A stretch of 64,000 nt of DNA from Paraburkholderia metrosideri (GCF_904848625.1 NZ_CAJHCP010000020.1:1-64000), one strand, 5' to 3'. Counted from the first letter of the stretch, positions 45,989 to 56,145 are shown. The notes: generated by a model from the sequence alone, not told the origin. A program made the numbers and translations.

Positions 45989-46555
45989 GGGCGGTTGGTT
46001 GGCGTGGTGGCTGAATCAGTGAGGAACGGTGCGGTCGACAGTATCTGCTGAAGCAGGGGATCGGGCTAGTCGGCCGAATGGCTAGTCGAAGCGGCGGTCA
46101 AGGCAAAGGCGATGGCTACAGCCACAGTTAAAAGCCCGAGGCTCGACAACGCCAAAGGGCCCGCGGCCACCGTTGCAACGAGCGATCTGTCATGCCCGAT
46201 TTCAGCAATACCTAACCGTCATCGCAACTCATACGATATCAAACCGCCGCCATCCGGCAGATGAAGCCCCTACGTTCTACGCGTGCTTCATACGGCCTGC
46301 AAGCTTTTGCTGATCCAGTTGCGGACTTGGCAACACCCGCGCAACACGCACCCACGACTAATTTCGTGCCGCCAACGTTTCGCGCTAAGGTGCGAATACA
46401 CGTGTTTCGTCAGGCTATTCGTACGGACTGCATCACAGCAATGCCGCCACGCGTCAACGCGAAGCGCGCGCGTGCAGCACGCAGGATCAATGGGTCCTCG
46501 CTGCTTCTGCCGACGCACCCGGTCCGCGCGCGACGCCGACGGTACGAGGAACGAT
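45989..46555. other. Divergent intergenic region upstream of the porin
   Basis: 567 bp between the EamA gene and the porin. A long in-frame extension of the porin frame (to 46283) and another frame at 46261-47073 lack ribosome sites and motifs. A weak -10-like TACGAT lies at 46232-46237. I see no RNA gene, no terminator and no clear operator. Confidence 0.45.
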
Positions 46556-47677
46556 ATGAGAAAGCTGAGCCGCTGGATGGCGAGCGTCGTGCCCGCAACC
46601 ATCGCGTCATTGATCTGTCAGGCGGCGCATGCGCAGTCCAGCGTGACGCTTTACGGTGTCGTCGACGAAAGCGTGCGCTATCTGACCAACGTGAACACGG
46701 CCGGCGATGCGTCGGTTGGGCTGGGTGTCGGCGGTATCACGCAAAGCCGCTGGGGCCTGAAGGGCGTCGAGGATCTGGGCGGCGGATGGTCCACCTTCTT
46801 CAAGCTCGAAAACCGCTTCTACATCAACAGTGGGCAAAGCGATCCCACGCTGCCGTTCTTCAACGAAGCACAAGTGGGTGTGCGTTCGGATTCGTTCGGC
46901 CAGGTGATCCTGGGGCGCCAGTACAACGTGATGATCGAAGGCATCACGATAGGCGGCTACGGCAGCAATCTTTGGATTCCGTACGATTTCAGCTTCCAGC
47001 CGGAAGTGACGATGACCGGCGGCATCTGGACCAGCAACCAGGTGCAATATCAGGCGAAATACAACGGTTTTAACTTTGCGGCCGGTTACGCGTTTGGCGG
47101 CAACGCGGGCAATTCGTACGGCAGTCAGGTTGGCGCGGCCGCCGCGTACGCACCGGCGGGTGGCCCGTTCAGCGTCGGCGGCGCGTACGCGGAATCGAAG
47201 GACTCGATCAACGGCGCCGCGCTGAAAGCGTGGACGTTCGGTGGCTCGTACACGTGGAATTACACGCGCTTTTCGGCGGGCTACATCGTCAATCAGCGCG
47301 ATGCGGGATTTTCTAATTTCGCCAATGGGCCGTTCTCCGCGCCTGTGCTGGCCGCGCTCAAGTACACGGATTTCGCGCGACGCCGGATGATCATGGGCGG
47401 CATCACACAGCAGGCGGGCAACGCCTGGCACTTTGCCGCCAACGTATGGCGCACGTTGCAGGATGGCACGAGCGCCGCACAGGACGGCTCGGCATGGCAG
47501 TATCAACTGGTCGCCGACTACGGCCTGTCAAAGCATACTGACGTCTATCTGGAAGGCGATTATTCGCTGTATCGCGGCGGGCTGATCGGTGCGCAACTGC
47601 AAGGCGTCAATGGCGTCGGGCTCGCGCAGAAAAGCACGCAACTCGGCCTGATGGCGGGACTGCGGCATCAGTTCTGA
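46556..47677 (+). CDS. Gram-negative porin (OmpC-like, 16-strand type)
   Basis: 373 residues from the ATG at 46556, after GAGGAACGAT. A signal peptide ends at AAHAQS. The mature start SSVTLYGVVDESVRYLTN is the classic beta-proteobacterial porin opening. SRWGLKGVEDLGGGW and FNEAQVGVRSDSFGQVILGRQ follow, and the protein ends in GLMAGLRHQF, with the terminal Phe needed for the BAM machinery. It forms a general diffusion channel in the outer membrane. It stands alone with a long 5' region and may be regulated, but no OmpR-like site is evident to me. Confidence 0.93.
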   Translation: MRKLSRWMASVVPATIASLICQAAHAQSSVTLYGVVDESVRYLTNVNTAGDASVGLGVGGITQSRWGLKGVEDLGGGWSTFFKLENRFYINSGQSDPTLPFFNEAQVGVRSDSFGQVILGRQYNVMIEGITIGGYGSNLWIPYDFSFQPEVTMTGGIWTSNQVQYQAKYNGFNFAAGYAFGGNAGNSYGSQVGAAAAYAPAGGPFSVGGAYAESKDSINGAALKAWTFGGSYTWNYTRFSAGYIVNQRDAGFSNFANGPFSAPVLAALKYTDFARRRMIMGGITQQAGNAWHFAANVWRTLQDGTSAAQDGSAWQYQLVADYGLSKHTDVYLEGDYSLYRGGLIGAQLQGVNGVGLAQKSTQLGLMAGLRHQF

Positions 47678-47764
47678 ATGCCGCCACAGGTGTGCCGCGC
47701 TCTGCAGCGCCGCGTGATTCCGGGTACATTGACGGTCTCGTTTTCACGTAACAGGGAGTGCACA

Positions 47765-48151
47765 ATGCGCCTGCTTCATACCATGCTCCGGGTCGGCGAC
47801 CTGGATCGCTCAATTGCCTTCTACACCGAATTGCTCGGCATGAAACTGCTGCGCCGCGAAGACTATCCGGACGGCAAATTCACGCTGGCTTTCGTCGGCT
47901 ACACGGATGAGCGCGACGGCACCGTCCTCGAACTGACGCACAACTGGGACACCCCGTCATACGATCTGGGCACCGGTTTCGGTCACCTCGCGGTGGAAGT
48001 TGAAGACGCGTACGCTGCGTGCGACAAGATCAAGGCGCAAGGCGGCACGGTCGTGCGCGAAGCCGGCCCGATGAAACACGGCACCACCGTCATCGCTTTC
48101 GTCACGGACCCGGACGGCTACAAGATCGAGTTCATCCAGAAGAAAAAGTAA
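47765..48151 (+). CDS. gloA: Lactoylglutathione lyase (glyoxalase I)
   Basis: 128 residues from the ATG at 47765, after CAGGGAGTGCACA. All four metal ligands known for E. coli GlxI are at the same positions: His5, Glu56, His74 and Glu122. This indicates the Ni-type single-domain enzyme. It converts the methylglyoxal-glutathione hemithioacetal to S-lactoylglutathione. It lies 25 nt upstream of the NTF2-like gene, so the two are probably co-transcribed. Confidence 0.97.
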   Translation: MRLLHTMLRVGDLDRSIAFYTELLGMKLLRREDYPDGKFTLAFVGYTDERDGTVLELTHNWDTPSYDLGTGFGHLAVEVEDAYAACDKIKAQGGTVVREAGPMKHGTTVIAFVTDPDGYKIEFIQKKK

Positions 48152-48176
48152 TTGGTGGGCGACCCGGTTCAACACA

Positions 48177-48575
48177 ATGAATAACAACAATCCCTACTTC
48201 AAAGAACTCGTCGATATTCACGTTGACATTCAGGCATGGTTCGACGGCTCTGTGGATGACGGCGCGCTGCAACGAATCGTGGCGCGTTTCGCGCCGCAAT
48301 TCTCGCTGGTGATGCCGTCCGGTGCCGCGCTCGATCGCAACGGTTTGAGCGAGGTGTTCGGCAAGTTGCGCGGCGCGCGCCCCGGCTCGCAAATCACGAT
48401 TCGCGATATGGCGATGGTCGCGGAGTACGCGTCGGGTGCGGTGGTGACGTATCGCGAGTATCAGCGCGATAGCACGGGCAATGCGAACGTGCGGCGCTCA
48501 ACAGCGGTGATGGAGCTCGATGCGCACGGCAAGGTAACGTGGCTTCATTTGCAGGAAACGCTCTGCGCGGAATGA
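48177..48575 (+). CDS. NTF2-like / DUF4440 family protein
   Basis: 132 residues starting MNNNNPYFKELVDIHVDIQA. The alpha-plus-beta cone fold is suggested by FDGSVDDGALQRIVARFAPQ, FSLVMPSGAALDRNGL and the C-terminal strand pair TAVMELDAHGKVTWLHLQET, which resembles DUF4440 proteins. No catalytic residues can be named. It directly follows gloA. Hairpins at 48612-48634 and 48663-48687 separate it from the convergent metallopeptidase gene. Confidence 0.75.
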   Translation: MNNNNPYFKELVDIHVDIQAWFDGSVDDGALQRIVARFAPQFSLVMPSGAALDRNGLSEVFGKLRGARPGSQITIRDMAMVAEYASGAVVTYREYQRDSTGNANVRRSTAVMELDAHGKVTWLHLQETLCAE

Positions 48576-48611
48576 GCGTTGAACCGGGCCGTGGGTCAGG
48601 CCGCTAGTCAG

Positions 48612-48634
48612 CCGCCAATCGTCACGATTGGCGG
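48612..48634. terminator. Hairpin between convergent genes (first)
   Basis: CCGCCAATCG (48612-48621) and CGATTGGCGG (48625-48634) form a 10-bp perfect stem with a TCA loop. There is no T tract on either side, so it is only a possible terminator or processing signal, 37 nt after the NTF2-like stop. Confidence 0.5.
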
Positions 48635-48662
48635 ATAGCAGCTAGTTGATGATTCGAACCAC

Positions 48663-48687
48663 CCGGCGCTTCACACCGAAGCGCCGG
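48663..48687. terminator. Hairpin between convergent genes (second)
   Basis: CCGGCGCTTC (48663-48672) and GAAGCGCCGG (48678-48687) form a 10-bp stem with an ACACC loop. It lies 22 nt beyond the stop of the minus-strand metallopeptidase gene and may end its transcript, though the U run is weak. Confidence 0.5.
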
Positions 48688-48708
48688 CTTCACAGCATGA
48701 AGGACGGC

Positions 48709-49599
48709 TCAAAGCGTCGGCAGCAATTCCGGCGGATGCGACTTCAAGGTCTGCCGCGCCTCGCGGAATTCCGGAAAAATCGATTCGACCGTTTGCCAGA
48801 AGCGCGGGCTGTGATTCATCTCACGCAGATGCGCGAGTTCGTGTGCGACGACGTAATCGATAATGGACAGCGGAAAATGAATCAGCCGCCAGTTCAGCCG
48901 AATCTTGCCGTCACTCGAACAACTGCCCCAGCGTGTGGCCGCCGAAGAAAGCGCATACGCGCGATAGTTCACACCCAGCTTTTCCGCATAAATAGCGAGA
49001 CGTTCGCCGAACAGCCGCTTGGCTTCGCTTTGCAGCCAACCTTGCACGCGGTCTTTGATCTGCTGCGGATCGGCCTGCAACGGTAACGGCACTTGAAGAG
49101 CCGCGTTCTCAGCACTGAACACCAGCGTACCTTGCGGCGCGCCCAGTTTCACGCGCACGGGGCGACCGAGATAGGGCACCTCAGCGCCATCTTTCCAGTC
49201 GACTTTGGGCAGCGCGCGCTGTTCGACGCGCGTTTGCCATTCGATCAGCTTCGTGAAAATCCAGCGCTGCTTTTCGGTGATCGCGGTTTCGATATCGGTG
49301 AGCGTGACCCAGCGTGGTGCGGTGATCGTCAGACCGGTGCTGTCGATGGCAAAACCAATCGAGCGACGCGCCGAGCGTTTCAACGCGTAGTGCAGCGTGC
49401 GCGAACCGATGGTCAGGCTGCGCAGTTTGCTGCCGTCTGGTGCAAGCGGCGCGGCCGGCCGCTGATTGACAGACGAACCCGGTGAAGGTGCCGAGGGCGA
49501 AGGGGACGACGACGTCGACCCCGGCTCGGCGAAGAGCGGGAGATCGAGTTGCCGGTTATCGAGCGCCGCAGCGGGCTGCGACGTGGGAGACTTCTGCAT
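48709..49599 (-). CDS. YgjP-type (DUF45) zinc metallopeptidase
   Basis: 296 residues from the ATG at 49599; a TTG at 49617 is possible. The N-terminal about 65 residues are Ser/Pro-rich and probably disordered (SSPSPSAPSPGSSVNQRPA). The C-terminal core has the zinc site YVVAHELAHLREMNHSPRFW (H-E-x-x-H with a third His downstream), the DUF45/WLM signature, after RWGSCSSDGKIRLNWRL. Substrates are unknown; relatives of SprT and Wss1 process DNA-bound proteins. It lies 42 nt after plsC in the glyQ-glyS-gmhB-plsC direction. Confidence 0.88.
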   Translation of the reverse strand: MQKSPTSQPAAALDNRQLDLPLFAEPGSTSSSPSPSAPSPGSSVNQRPAAPLAPDGSKLRSLTIGSRTLHYALKRSARRSIGFAIDSTGLTITAPRWVTLTDIETAITEKQRWIFTKLIEWQTRVEQRALPKVDWKDGAEVPYLGRPVRVKLGAPQGTLVFSAENAALQVPLPLQADPQQIKDRVQGWLQSEAKRLFGERLAIYAEKLGVNYRAYALSSAATRWGSCSSDGKIRLNWRLIHFPLSIIDYVVAHELAHLREMNHSPRFWQTVESIFPEFREARQTLKSHPPELLPTL

Positions 49600-49641
49600 C
49601 GGATTCGCTTCGCGCAATACGCCTTCGAGGGCGTGGGCGCG

Positions 49642-50400
49642 TCAGATTGGTGCGGCGGCGGAATCGCTTTCCGCCGCGCGGTACGCAGTAGGATCGATGC
49701 GGCGCATTTCAGCTTCGATCCACTGTTCGACGCGCGTGTTCACTTCGTCGGGCGTGAGCCCCGTTGTCTCAATCGGCTTGCCGATCGACACTGTGACTAT
49801 ACCCGCATATTTGAGAAACGAGTTGCGCGGCCATAGACGTCCTGCGTTATGCGCAATCGGCACGACCGGTGCGCCGGTGGCAATCGCAAAGCGCGCACCA
49901 CCGGTTTTGTATTTGCCCTGCTTGCCGGTCTGCGTGCGCGTGCCTTCCGGAAACATGATGACCCAGGCGCCTTCCGCCATCCGCGCGTTGCCTTGCCGGA
50001 TGACCGACTCGAACGCGTACTTGCCTTCCTTGCGGTCGATGTGAACCATCTTCAACATGCCGAGCGCCCAGCCGAAGAACGGCACGTACAGCAGTTCGCG
50101 CTTGAACACGTAGCACAACGGCTTCGGCATCAACGCGGGAAAGGCCAGCGTCTCCCATGCGGATTGATGCTTGGACAGCAGCACCGCCGGACCATCAGGC
50201 AGATTCTCGAAGCCCTCGATCCTGTAGCGGATGCCGTTGAGCCAGCGGACCGTATTCAGTGTCGCGCGGCACCAGCCGGCGGCCATCCAGTAGCGATTGT
50301 CGGCGCGCATGAACGGGAACGCGATGAAGCACGCGGTCGCGTACGGCACCGTGAACAGCACGAAGTAAATCAGCAGAAGCAAAGAACGAATGAAGCGCAT
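49642..50400 (-). CDS. plsC: 1-acyl-sn-glycerol-3-phosphate acyltransferase
   Basis: 252 residues. The N-terminal membrane helix is about 5-28 (RSLLLLIYFVLFTVPYATA). The catalytic motif appears as KHQSAWETL, an H-x4-E variant of the usual H-x4-D. The substrate-binding motif FPEGTRT, with upstream VHIDRKEGKYAFE, is normal, and APVVPIAHNAG follows. It acylates lysophosphatidic acid to phosphatidic acid at the inner membrane. It is downstream of gmhB (58 nt). Confidence 0.92.
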   Translation of the reverse strand: MRFIRSLLLLIYFVLFTVPYATACFIAFPFMRADNRYWMAAGWCRATLNTVRWLNGIRYRIEGFENLPDGPAVLLSKHQSAWETLAFPALMPKPLCYVFKRELLYVPFFGWALGMLKMVHIDRKEGKYAFESVIRQGNARMAEGAWVIMFPEGTRTQTGKQGKYKTGGARFAIATGAPVVPIAHNAGRLWPRNSFLKYAGIVTVSIGKPIETTGLTPDEVNTRVEQWIEAEMRRIDPTAYRAAESDSAAAPI

Positions 50401-50458
50401 CGGCGTGGTCGGTGAGAGTGGTGAACGCGCGTGACGTGGTTAGCGTGGTTGACGTGCG

Positions 50459-51013
50459 TTACTCGTGGGCGTCGGCGAGGAAGTCGAGCGCGAACGCACG
50501 CAGGTCGTCGTGAACGATCGTGCCTTCGGGCAGATTGCCGGCCGCGAGTGTTTTGCGGCCCTTGCCCGTCAACACCAGATGAGTCGGATGACCGAGCGCC
50601 GCGCCCGCTTGCAGATCACGTATCGCATCGCCGACGACCGGCGTATTGGCCGGCTCGACTTCGAAACGCTCGTTGATCATCTTCAGCATGCCCGGCTTCG
50701 GCTTGCGGCACTCGCAGTGATCTTCTGCCGTATGCGGGCAGAAGAACACCGCGTCGATACGGCCGCCGACCGCCGCCGCCATCCGGTGCATTTTCAGATG
50801 CATCGCATTGAGCGCGTTCATGTCGAACAGGCCGCGGCCGATGCCCGACTGGTTGGTCGCAATCGCCACGCGATAGCCGGCCTGATTCAGCCGTGCGATT
50901 GCTTCGAGCGAGCCGGGCAGGGCGACCCATTCGTCCGGCGATTTGATGAACGCGTCGGAGTCGACGTTCACCACGCCATCGCGGTCGAGGATCACCACTT
51001 TTTTGGTCGGCAT
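50459..51013 (-). CDS. gmhB: D-glycero-beta-D-manno-heptose-1,7-bisphosphate 7-phosphatase
   Basis: 184 residues. HAD-family nucleophile and acid are Asp10 and Asp12 in VILDRDGVVN. ATNQSGIGRG is motif II, and the Zn loop FCPHTAEDHCECRKPKPGM has Cys-x-His ... Cys-x-Cys, specific to GmhB/HisB-N. It removes the 7-phosphate in ADP-heptose synthesis for the LPS inner core. It lies 10 nt after the glyS stop, so the two are co-transcribed. Confidence 0.94.
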   Translation of the reverse strand: MPTKKVVILDRDGVVNVDSDAFIKSPDEWVALPGSLEAIARLNQAGYRVAIATNQSGIGRGLFDMNALNAMHLKMHRMAAAVGGRIDAVFFCPHTAEDHCECRKPKPGMLKMINERFEVEPANTPVVGDAIRDLQAGAALGHPTHLVLTGKGRKTLAAGNLPEGTIVHDDLRAFALDFLADAHE

Positions 51014-51023
51014 GGTGCGGGGC

Positions 51024-53123
51024 TCAGGTGGCGAGTCGGGAGATGTCGGCGACGCAGTTCATCTGCTGATGCAGTGCGCCGAGCAGGGCCAGACGGTTAG
51101 CGCGCAACGCCAGATCTTCGGCGTTGACCATCACGTCGTTGAAGAATGTGTCGACCGGTTCACGCAACGCGGCGAGCGCGGTGAGTGCGCCCGTGTAGTC
51201 GCGTGCGGCGAGTTGCGTTTGCACGCGCGGCGCGACTTGTTCGAGTTGCGCATGCAACGCCTTTTCCGCCGCTTCGATCAGCAGCGTGACCTGCACGCCA
51301 CCGGTCGCACCGCCTTCCGACTTCTTCAGGATGTTCGAGATGCGCTTGTTAGCCGCCGCGAGCGATGCCGCTTCGGCCAGTGTGGCGAACTCGCGCACGG
51401 CGTCGAGACGCGCGACGATGTCGTCGAGATGCGTCGGATTCAGTGCGAGCACCGCGTCGATTTCACCCGCTGCATAACCACGTTCGCGCAGCAAACCACG
51501 CAGGCGGTCCATGCTGAATTCGTAAATGGCTTGCGTCGAATCGGCGACGTTCGGCACCGCGGCGAATTGCGCGTAAGCGGCGCGCAGCAGTTCGACGAAG
51601 TCGACCGGCAGTTGTTTCTCGACCAGGATACGCAGCACGCCGAGCGCATGACGGCGCAGCGCAAACGGATCTTTTTCGCCGGTGGGCTGCAGGCCAATGC
51701 CCCAGATGCCGACCAGCGTTTCGAGCTTGTCGGCCAACGCGACGACAGTGCCGGTCGCGGTGGTGGGCAGTGCGTCGCCCGAGAAACGCGGCTGATAGTG
51801 CTCCGAACACGCGAGCGCGACTTCTTCCGGCTCGCCGTCGTGGCGCGCGTAGTACGTGCCCATCGTGCCTTGCAGCTCGGGAAATTCGCCGACCATGTCG
51901 GTGATCAGATCGGCCTTGGCCAGACGCGCGGCGCGCTTCGCAAGCGTGACGTCCGCGCCGGTCATGCCGGCAATCGCACCGGCCAGCGCTTCGACGCGCT
52001 CGACGCGTTGCAGCGCCGAACCCAGCTTGTTGTGATAGACGACGTTCGCGAGCAGCGGCACGCGGTCGGCGAGCGGCTTCTTCTTGTCCTGCTCGAAGAA
52101 GAACTTCGCGTCGGCCAGACGCGGACGCACCACACGTTCATTGCCTTCGACGATATCGCCCGGCGTCGACGTTTCGATGTTCGACACGATCAGGAAGCGC
52201 GAACGCAGTTTGCCGCTTGCGTCGGTCAACGCGAAGTATTTCTGGTTCGTCTGCATCGTGAGGATCAGGCATTCCTGCGGCACTTGCAGGAACTCGTCCT
52301 CGAAACGGCACGAGTAGACCACCGGCCATTCGACCAGCGACGTCACTTCGTCGAGCAGCGATTCAGGCATCACCACCTGGTCGCCATTGGCTTGCGCGAG
52401 CAGATGCGTGCGGATGGTTTCCTTGCGGTCGGCGAAATTGGCGACCACGCGGCCCTTGTGCATCAGCGTCTCGGAGTACGCGTCGGCGTGCTGGATCTGC
52501 ACGAAGCCTTCGGACAGGAAGCGGTGGCCGAGCGTGGTGTCGTCGGCGTCGATGCCCAGTGCGCTGACCGGCACGACTTCGTCGCCGTGCAGCGTAGTCA
52601 GACGCTGCACCGGACGCACGAACTGCACATTGGTGCCGTCCGGACGCTGATAGGTCATCACCTTCGGAATAGGCAGCTTGGTCAGCGTTTCGTCGAGCGC
52701 GGCTTGCAGGCCGTCGGCGAGTGTCGCACCCGGCGCGGCGTAGCGCAGGAAGAACGCTTCGGCCTTGCCGTCCTGCGCGCGCTCCAGGTCGTTCACCGAG
52801 AAGTCGGGGAAGCCGAGCGCCGCCAGTTTCTTCGCGAGCGGTGCGGTGGGTTGACCGTCTTTGTCGAGGGCGACGGAAACCGGCAGCACTTTTTCGCGCA
52901 CCTGTTTTTCCGGCGCAACCGCGCGGACGTTCTTGATCGTGACCGCGAGACGGCGCGGCGTTGCATAACGCTCGAACGACACTTCGCCGTCGATCAGATC
53001 GCGCGCCGCGAGGCGCTGCGCAATGCCTTCAGCGAACGCGTCGCCGAGACGCGCGAGTGCTTTCGGCGGCAGTTCTTCGGTCAACAGTTCGACGAGCAGG
53101 GTAGCTTGATGGGGTTGAGTCAT
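51024..53123 (-). CDS. glyS: Glycyl-tRNA synthetase beta subunit
   Basis: 699 residues starting [20 protein letters not shown], the invariant GlyS opening. [19 protein letters not shown]-like (here [20 protein letters not shown]) and [19 protein letters not shown] are conserved HD-domain blocks, and a C-terminal DALR-like anticodon-binding region closes the protein. With GlyQ it forms the alpha2-beta2 enzyme charging tRNA-Gly. It follows glyQ with 15 nt between. Confidence 0.97.
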   Translation of the reverse strand: MTQPHQATLLVELLTEELPPKALARLGDAFAEGIAQRLAARDLIDGEVSFERYATPRRLAVTIKNVRAVAPEKQVREKVLPVSVALDKDGQPTAPLAKKLAALGFPDFSVNDLERAQDGKAEAFFLRYAAPGATLADGLQAALDETLTKLPIPKVMTYQRPDGTNVQFVRPVQRLTTLHGDEVVPVSALGIDADDTTLGHRFLSEGFVQIQHADAYSETLMHKGRVVANFADRKETIRTHLLAQANGDQVVMPESLLDEVTSLVEWPVVYSCRFEDEFLQVPQECLILTMQTNQKYFALTDASGKLRSRFLIVSNIETSTPGDIVEGNERVVRPRLADAKFFFEQDKKKPLADRVPLLANVVYHNKLGSALQRVERVEALAGAIAGMTGADVTLAKRAARLAKADLITDMVGEFPELQGTMGTYYARHDGEPEEVALACSEHYQPRFSGDALPTTATGTVVALADKLETLVGIWGIGLQPTGEKDPFALRRHALGVLRILVEKQLPVDFVELLRAAYAQFAAVPNVADSTQAIYEFSMDRLRGLLRERGYAAGEIDAVLALNPTHLDDIVARLDAVREFATLAEAASLAAANKRISNILKKSEGGATGGVQVTLLIEAAEKALHAQLEQVAPRVQTQLAARDYTGALTALAALREPVDTFFNDVMVNAEDLALRANRLALLGALHQQMNCVADISRLAT

Positions 53124-53138
53124 TTGGTGATGTTCTCG

Positions 53139-54146
53139 TCAGTCCGGGTCGATCTTGCGTTCGACTTTCAGCGGCGGCGCCCATGCAGGCATCGCGGCAT
53201 CTTGCGCGTCGGTGGTGAGGCCAGGCACGCCGTGCACCGGATTGCCGAGCATCGGGAAGCCGAGCTTTTCGCGCGACTCGTAGTAAGCCTGGGCGACCAG
53301 ACGCGACAACGCGCGAATCCGGCCGATATACGCCGCGCGTTCCGTGACCGAAATGGCGCCGCGTGCGTCGAGCAGGTTGAATGTATGACCGGCTTTCAGC
53401 ACGAGTTCATAGGCGGGCAGCGCGATCTGCGCTTCGATCATGCGCTTCGCTTCCGCTTCGTAGCTGTTGAAGAACGTGAACAGCAGGTCGACGTTCGCGT
53501 GCTCGAAGTTGTACGTGGACTGTTCGACTTCGTTCTGGTGATACACGTCGCCGTAAGTCAGACGACGGATTTCCGGGCCGTTCGGGCCTTGCTCTTCCCA
53601 TTCGGTCCACACGAGGTCGTAGACGTTTTCGACCTTCTGCAGATACATGGCGAGGCGCTCGAGGCCATACGTGATTTCGCCGAGCACCGGCTTGCAATCC
53701 AGACCGCCGACTTGCTGGAAGTACGTGAATTGCGTCACTTCCATGCCGTTCAGCCACACTTCCCAGCCGAGGCCCCATGCGCCGAGCGTGGGATTTTCCC
53801 AGTCGTCTTCGACGAAACGCACGTCGTTCTGCTTCAGGTCGAAGCCGAGTGCTTCGAGCGAGCCGAGGTACAGGTCGAGGATGTTTTCCGGCGCCGGCTT
53901 GAGGACCACCTGGTACTGGTAGTAATGCTGCAGACGGTTCGGGTTTTCGCCATAACGGCCGTCTTTCGGACGACGCGACGGCTGCACATAAGCGGCGCGC
54001 CACGGCTCGGGGCCGATGGCGCGCAGAAACGTATGAACGTGGGACGTGCCCGCGCCGACTTCCATGTCGATCGGCTGGAGCAACGCGCAACCCTGCTTGT
54101 CCCAGTAGGACTGCAGCGTCAGGATGATTTGCTGAAACGTGAGCAT
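53139..54146 (-). CDS. glyQ: Glycyl-tRNA synthetase alpha subunit
   Basis: 335 residues from the ATG at 54146 ([20 protein letters not shown]); an upstream in-frame extension to 54194 has no support. The class II core is visible: [20 protein letters not shown], then [17 protein letters not shown] and [20 protein letters not shown]. It is the catalytic subunit. I saw no T-box or other riboswitch in the 200 nt upstream. It is the first gene of a minus-strand series glyQ-glyS-gmhB-plsC-metallopeptidase. Confidence 0.97.
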   Translation of the reverse strand: MLTFQQIILTLQSYWDKQGCALLQPIDMEVGAGTSHVHTFLRAIGPEPWRAAYVQPSRRPKDGRYGENPNRLQHYYQYQVVLKPAPENILDLYLGSLEALGFDLKQNDVRFVEDDWENPTLGAWGLGWEVWLNGMEVTQFTYFQQVGGLDCKPVLGEITYGLERLAMYLQKVENVYDLVWTEWEEQGPNGPEIRRLTYGDVYHQNEVEQSTYNFEHANVDLLFTFFNSYEAEAKRMIEAQIALPAYELVLKAGHTFNLLDARGAISVTERAAYIGRIRALSRLVAQAYYESREKLGFPMLGNPVHGVPGLTTDAQDAAMPAWAPPLKVERKIDPD

Positions 54147-54297
54147 GAAGTGCCTTTCGGGCAGTGGGCCGACCCGCGAGGCGCCGAAGCGCACGGGATG
54201 GCCGTGGAGCGAAGTGCTAAACCGTAGATTTTAACGGAAAGGGAAGGGGGTGTCCGTTTTGCGGGGTCGGACGCGAAGGTGTGCGGTTTTTGAACGA

Positions 54298-54321
54298 CAA
54301 AGGGCCGCGTGTTGCGGCCCT
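54298..54321 (-). terminator. Terminator of the GltS-like gene (minus strand)
   Basis: AGGGCCGC (54301-54308) and GCGGCCCT (54314-54321) form an 8-bp stem with a GTGTT loop, 25 nt beyond the stop of the 54347-55957 gene. On the minus strand it is followed by a short TTTGT run, giving moderate strength. Confidence 0.7.
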
Positions 54322-54346
54322 CTGCTGATCGGTGATGGCGTCTCTG

Positions 54347-55957
54347 TTACGTCGCCGCCAATTCCACCTTCGGTGAAAACGAGTCGCTTTGCGCGACCGG
54401 CCAGTACTTTTCGAACAGCGAATAGCGATACTTGCCGTTAATCAGATCGTTCGGGTCCAGATACTTCAGCAACTCCGACATCAGCCGCACCTCATGCGAC
54501 GACACGCGCCGCACGATGTGATGCGCGCGCAATTCCGCTGGATGCTTTAGCCCCGCCGCCTGAATGATCTCCTTCAGCGCATGCAGCGTGTTGTGGTGGA
54601 AGTTGAATACGCGGTCGGCCTTGTCCGGCACGACCAGCGCGCGCTGACGCACCGGGTCTTGCGTTGCGACGCCGGTCGGGCAGCGGCCGGTGTGGCAGGT
54701 CTGCGCCTGGATGCAGCCGACCGCGAACATGAAGCCGCGCGCCGCGTTGACCCAGTCGGCGCCGATCGCGAGCGTCTTGGTGATATCGAACGCGGTGATC
54801 ATCTTGCCGCTCGCGCCGATGCGAATCCGCTGACGCAGGCCGATCCCGACCAGCGTGTTGTGAACCAGCAGCAGACCTTCCTGCAACGGCACGCCGACGT
54901 GATCGGTGAACTCCAGCGGCGCGGCGCCAGTGCCGCCTTCCGCGCCATCCACGACGATGAAGTCCGGCAGAATCCCGGTTTCCAGCATCGCCTTCGCAAT
55001 GCCGAAGAATTCCCATGGATGCCCGATACACAGCTTGAAGCCGGTCGGTTTGCCGCCGGACAGCGTGCGCAAACGGTCGACGAATTCGAGCAGGCCACGC
55101 GGCGTCGAGAACTCGGAGTGCGTGGCGGGCGAGATGCAATCGCGGCCCATCGGCACGCCGCGCGTTTCGGCGATTTCCGGCGTGATCTTCGCTGCGGGCA
55201 GCACGCCGCCGTGACCGGGCTTCGCGCCTTGCGACAGCTTCACTTCGATCATCTTCACTTGCGGCTCGGCGGCCTGCTTCGCGAATTTTTCCGCGCTAAA
55301 GGTGCCGTCGTCGTTGCGGCACCCAAAGTAACCTGACGCAATTTCCCAGATGATGTCGCCGCCATGTTCGCGGTGATATTTCGACATCGAGCCTTCGCCG
55401 GTGTCGTGCGCGAAGTTGCCTTTCTTCGCGCCGAGGTTCAGCGCCATGATCGCGTTCGCCGACAGCGAGCCGAAGCTCATTGCGGAGACGTTGAAGATCG
55501 ACATCGAATACGGTTGCGCGCGATCCGGTCCGACGACCACGCGGAAGTCGTGGTTATCGAGCGTGGTCGGCGCGAGCGAGTGGCTGATCCATTCATGCGC
55601 GACGGCCTTGACGTCGAGTTCGGTGCCATACGGGCGGCTGTCCACGTCGTTCTTCGCACGCTGATAAACGATGCTGCGCTGGACGCGCGAGAACGGCTTT
55701 TCGTCGGTATCGTTTTCAACGAAATACTGGCGGATTTCCGGCCGAATGAATTCGAACATGAAACGGAAATGGCCCCACAGCGGATAGTTGCGCAGAATCG
55801 CGTGGCGCTGCTGCGTGAGGTCGAACAGGCCGAGCGCGACGAGCGCGAGCGGCACGACGACGCAAAGCCACGAAAGCTGGTGAGTGACGGCGAGCACCGT
55901 GCAGACGGCCAGCAGCGCAACTGCGCACCACATGGCCAGATAACGTCGAGAAAACAT
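54347..55957 (-). CDS. Membrane-anchored FMN-binding glutamate synthase-like protein
   Basis: 536 residues. Two N-terminal hydrophobic helices (about 5-25 and 28-46) precede a GltS-type FMN domain. Conserved blocks: MSFGSLSANAIMALNLGAKK, HDTGEGSMSKYHREHGGD, KLSQGAKPGHGGVLP, VVDGAEGGTGAAPLEFTDHV and TKTLAIGADWVNAARGFMF. The cluster motif CIQAQTCHTGRCPTGVATQD (Cys-x5-Cys-x4-Cys) matches the 3Fe-4S ligands of GltB. There is no glutaminase domain and no GltD-like partner nearby, so it is not a complete glutamate synthase. Its substrate and acceptor are unknown. Confidence 0.88.
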   Translation of the reverse strand: MFSRRYLAMWCAVALLAVCTVLAVTHQLSWLCVVVPLALVALGLFDLTQQRHAILRNYPLWGHFRFMFEFIRPEIRQYFVENDTDEKPFSRVQRSIVYQRAKNDVDSRPYGTELDVKAVAHEWISHSLAPTTLDNHDFRVVVGPDRAQPYSMSIFNVSAMSFGSLSANAIMALNLGAKKGNFAHDTGEGSMSKYHREHGGDIIWEIASGYFGCRNDDGTFSAEKFAKQAAEPQVKMIEVKLSQGAKPGHGGVLPAAKITPEIAETRGVPMGRDCISPATHSEFSTPRGLLEFVDRLRTLSGGKPTGFKLCIGHPWEFFGIAKAMLETGILPDFIVVDGAEGGTGAAPLEFTDHVGVPLQEGLLLVHNTLVGIGLRQRIRIGASGKMITAFDITKTLAIGADWVNAARGFMFAVGCIQAQTCHTGRCPTGVATQDPVRQRALVVPDKADRVFNFHHNTLHALKEIIQAAGLKHPAELRAHHIVRRVSSHEVRLMSELLKYLDPNDLINGKYRYSLFEKYWPVAQSDSFSPKVELAAT

Positions 55958-56145
55958 GGGGACTCCAGTGCAGTGAAGATCGTCACGGCGGGATCGTCGA
56001 CGCTGTCGGCGCAGACGGAATCCGCCGCGAGGGAAAACTGATGGCTGCTTGTTATGGTGAAGCTAGCCCCGGCTGGGAACGCCGAAGCGTGGGTGCGGCG
56101 TGCAGACGGCACGCCCGGTGAAAAACACAAAGATGAAGCCACGCG

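Noticed and set aside
46261-47073. A 270-codon plus-strand frame overlapping the porin start
   Set aside because: It runs into the porin gene in another frame and encodes an Arg-rich product with no motif; the porin with signal peptide and terminal Phe is certain.
50943-54227. A 1094-codon open frame on the plus strand over glyS and glyQ
   Set aside because: It is antisense to two certain genes. Its length follows from the strong GC bias at third codon positions, and its product is Arg/His/Val/Glu-rich with no motif.
54147-54346. A T-box or glycine riboswitch upstream of glyQ
   Set aside because: The 200-nt gap has the terminator of the upstream gene and no T-box or paired glycine aptamer motifs that I can recognise.
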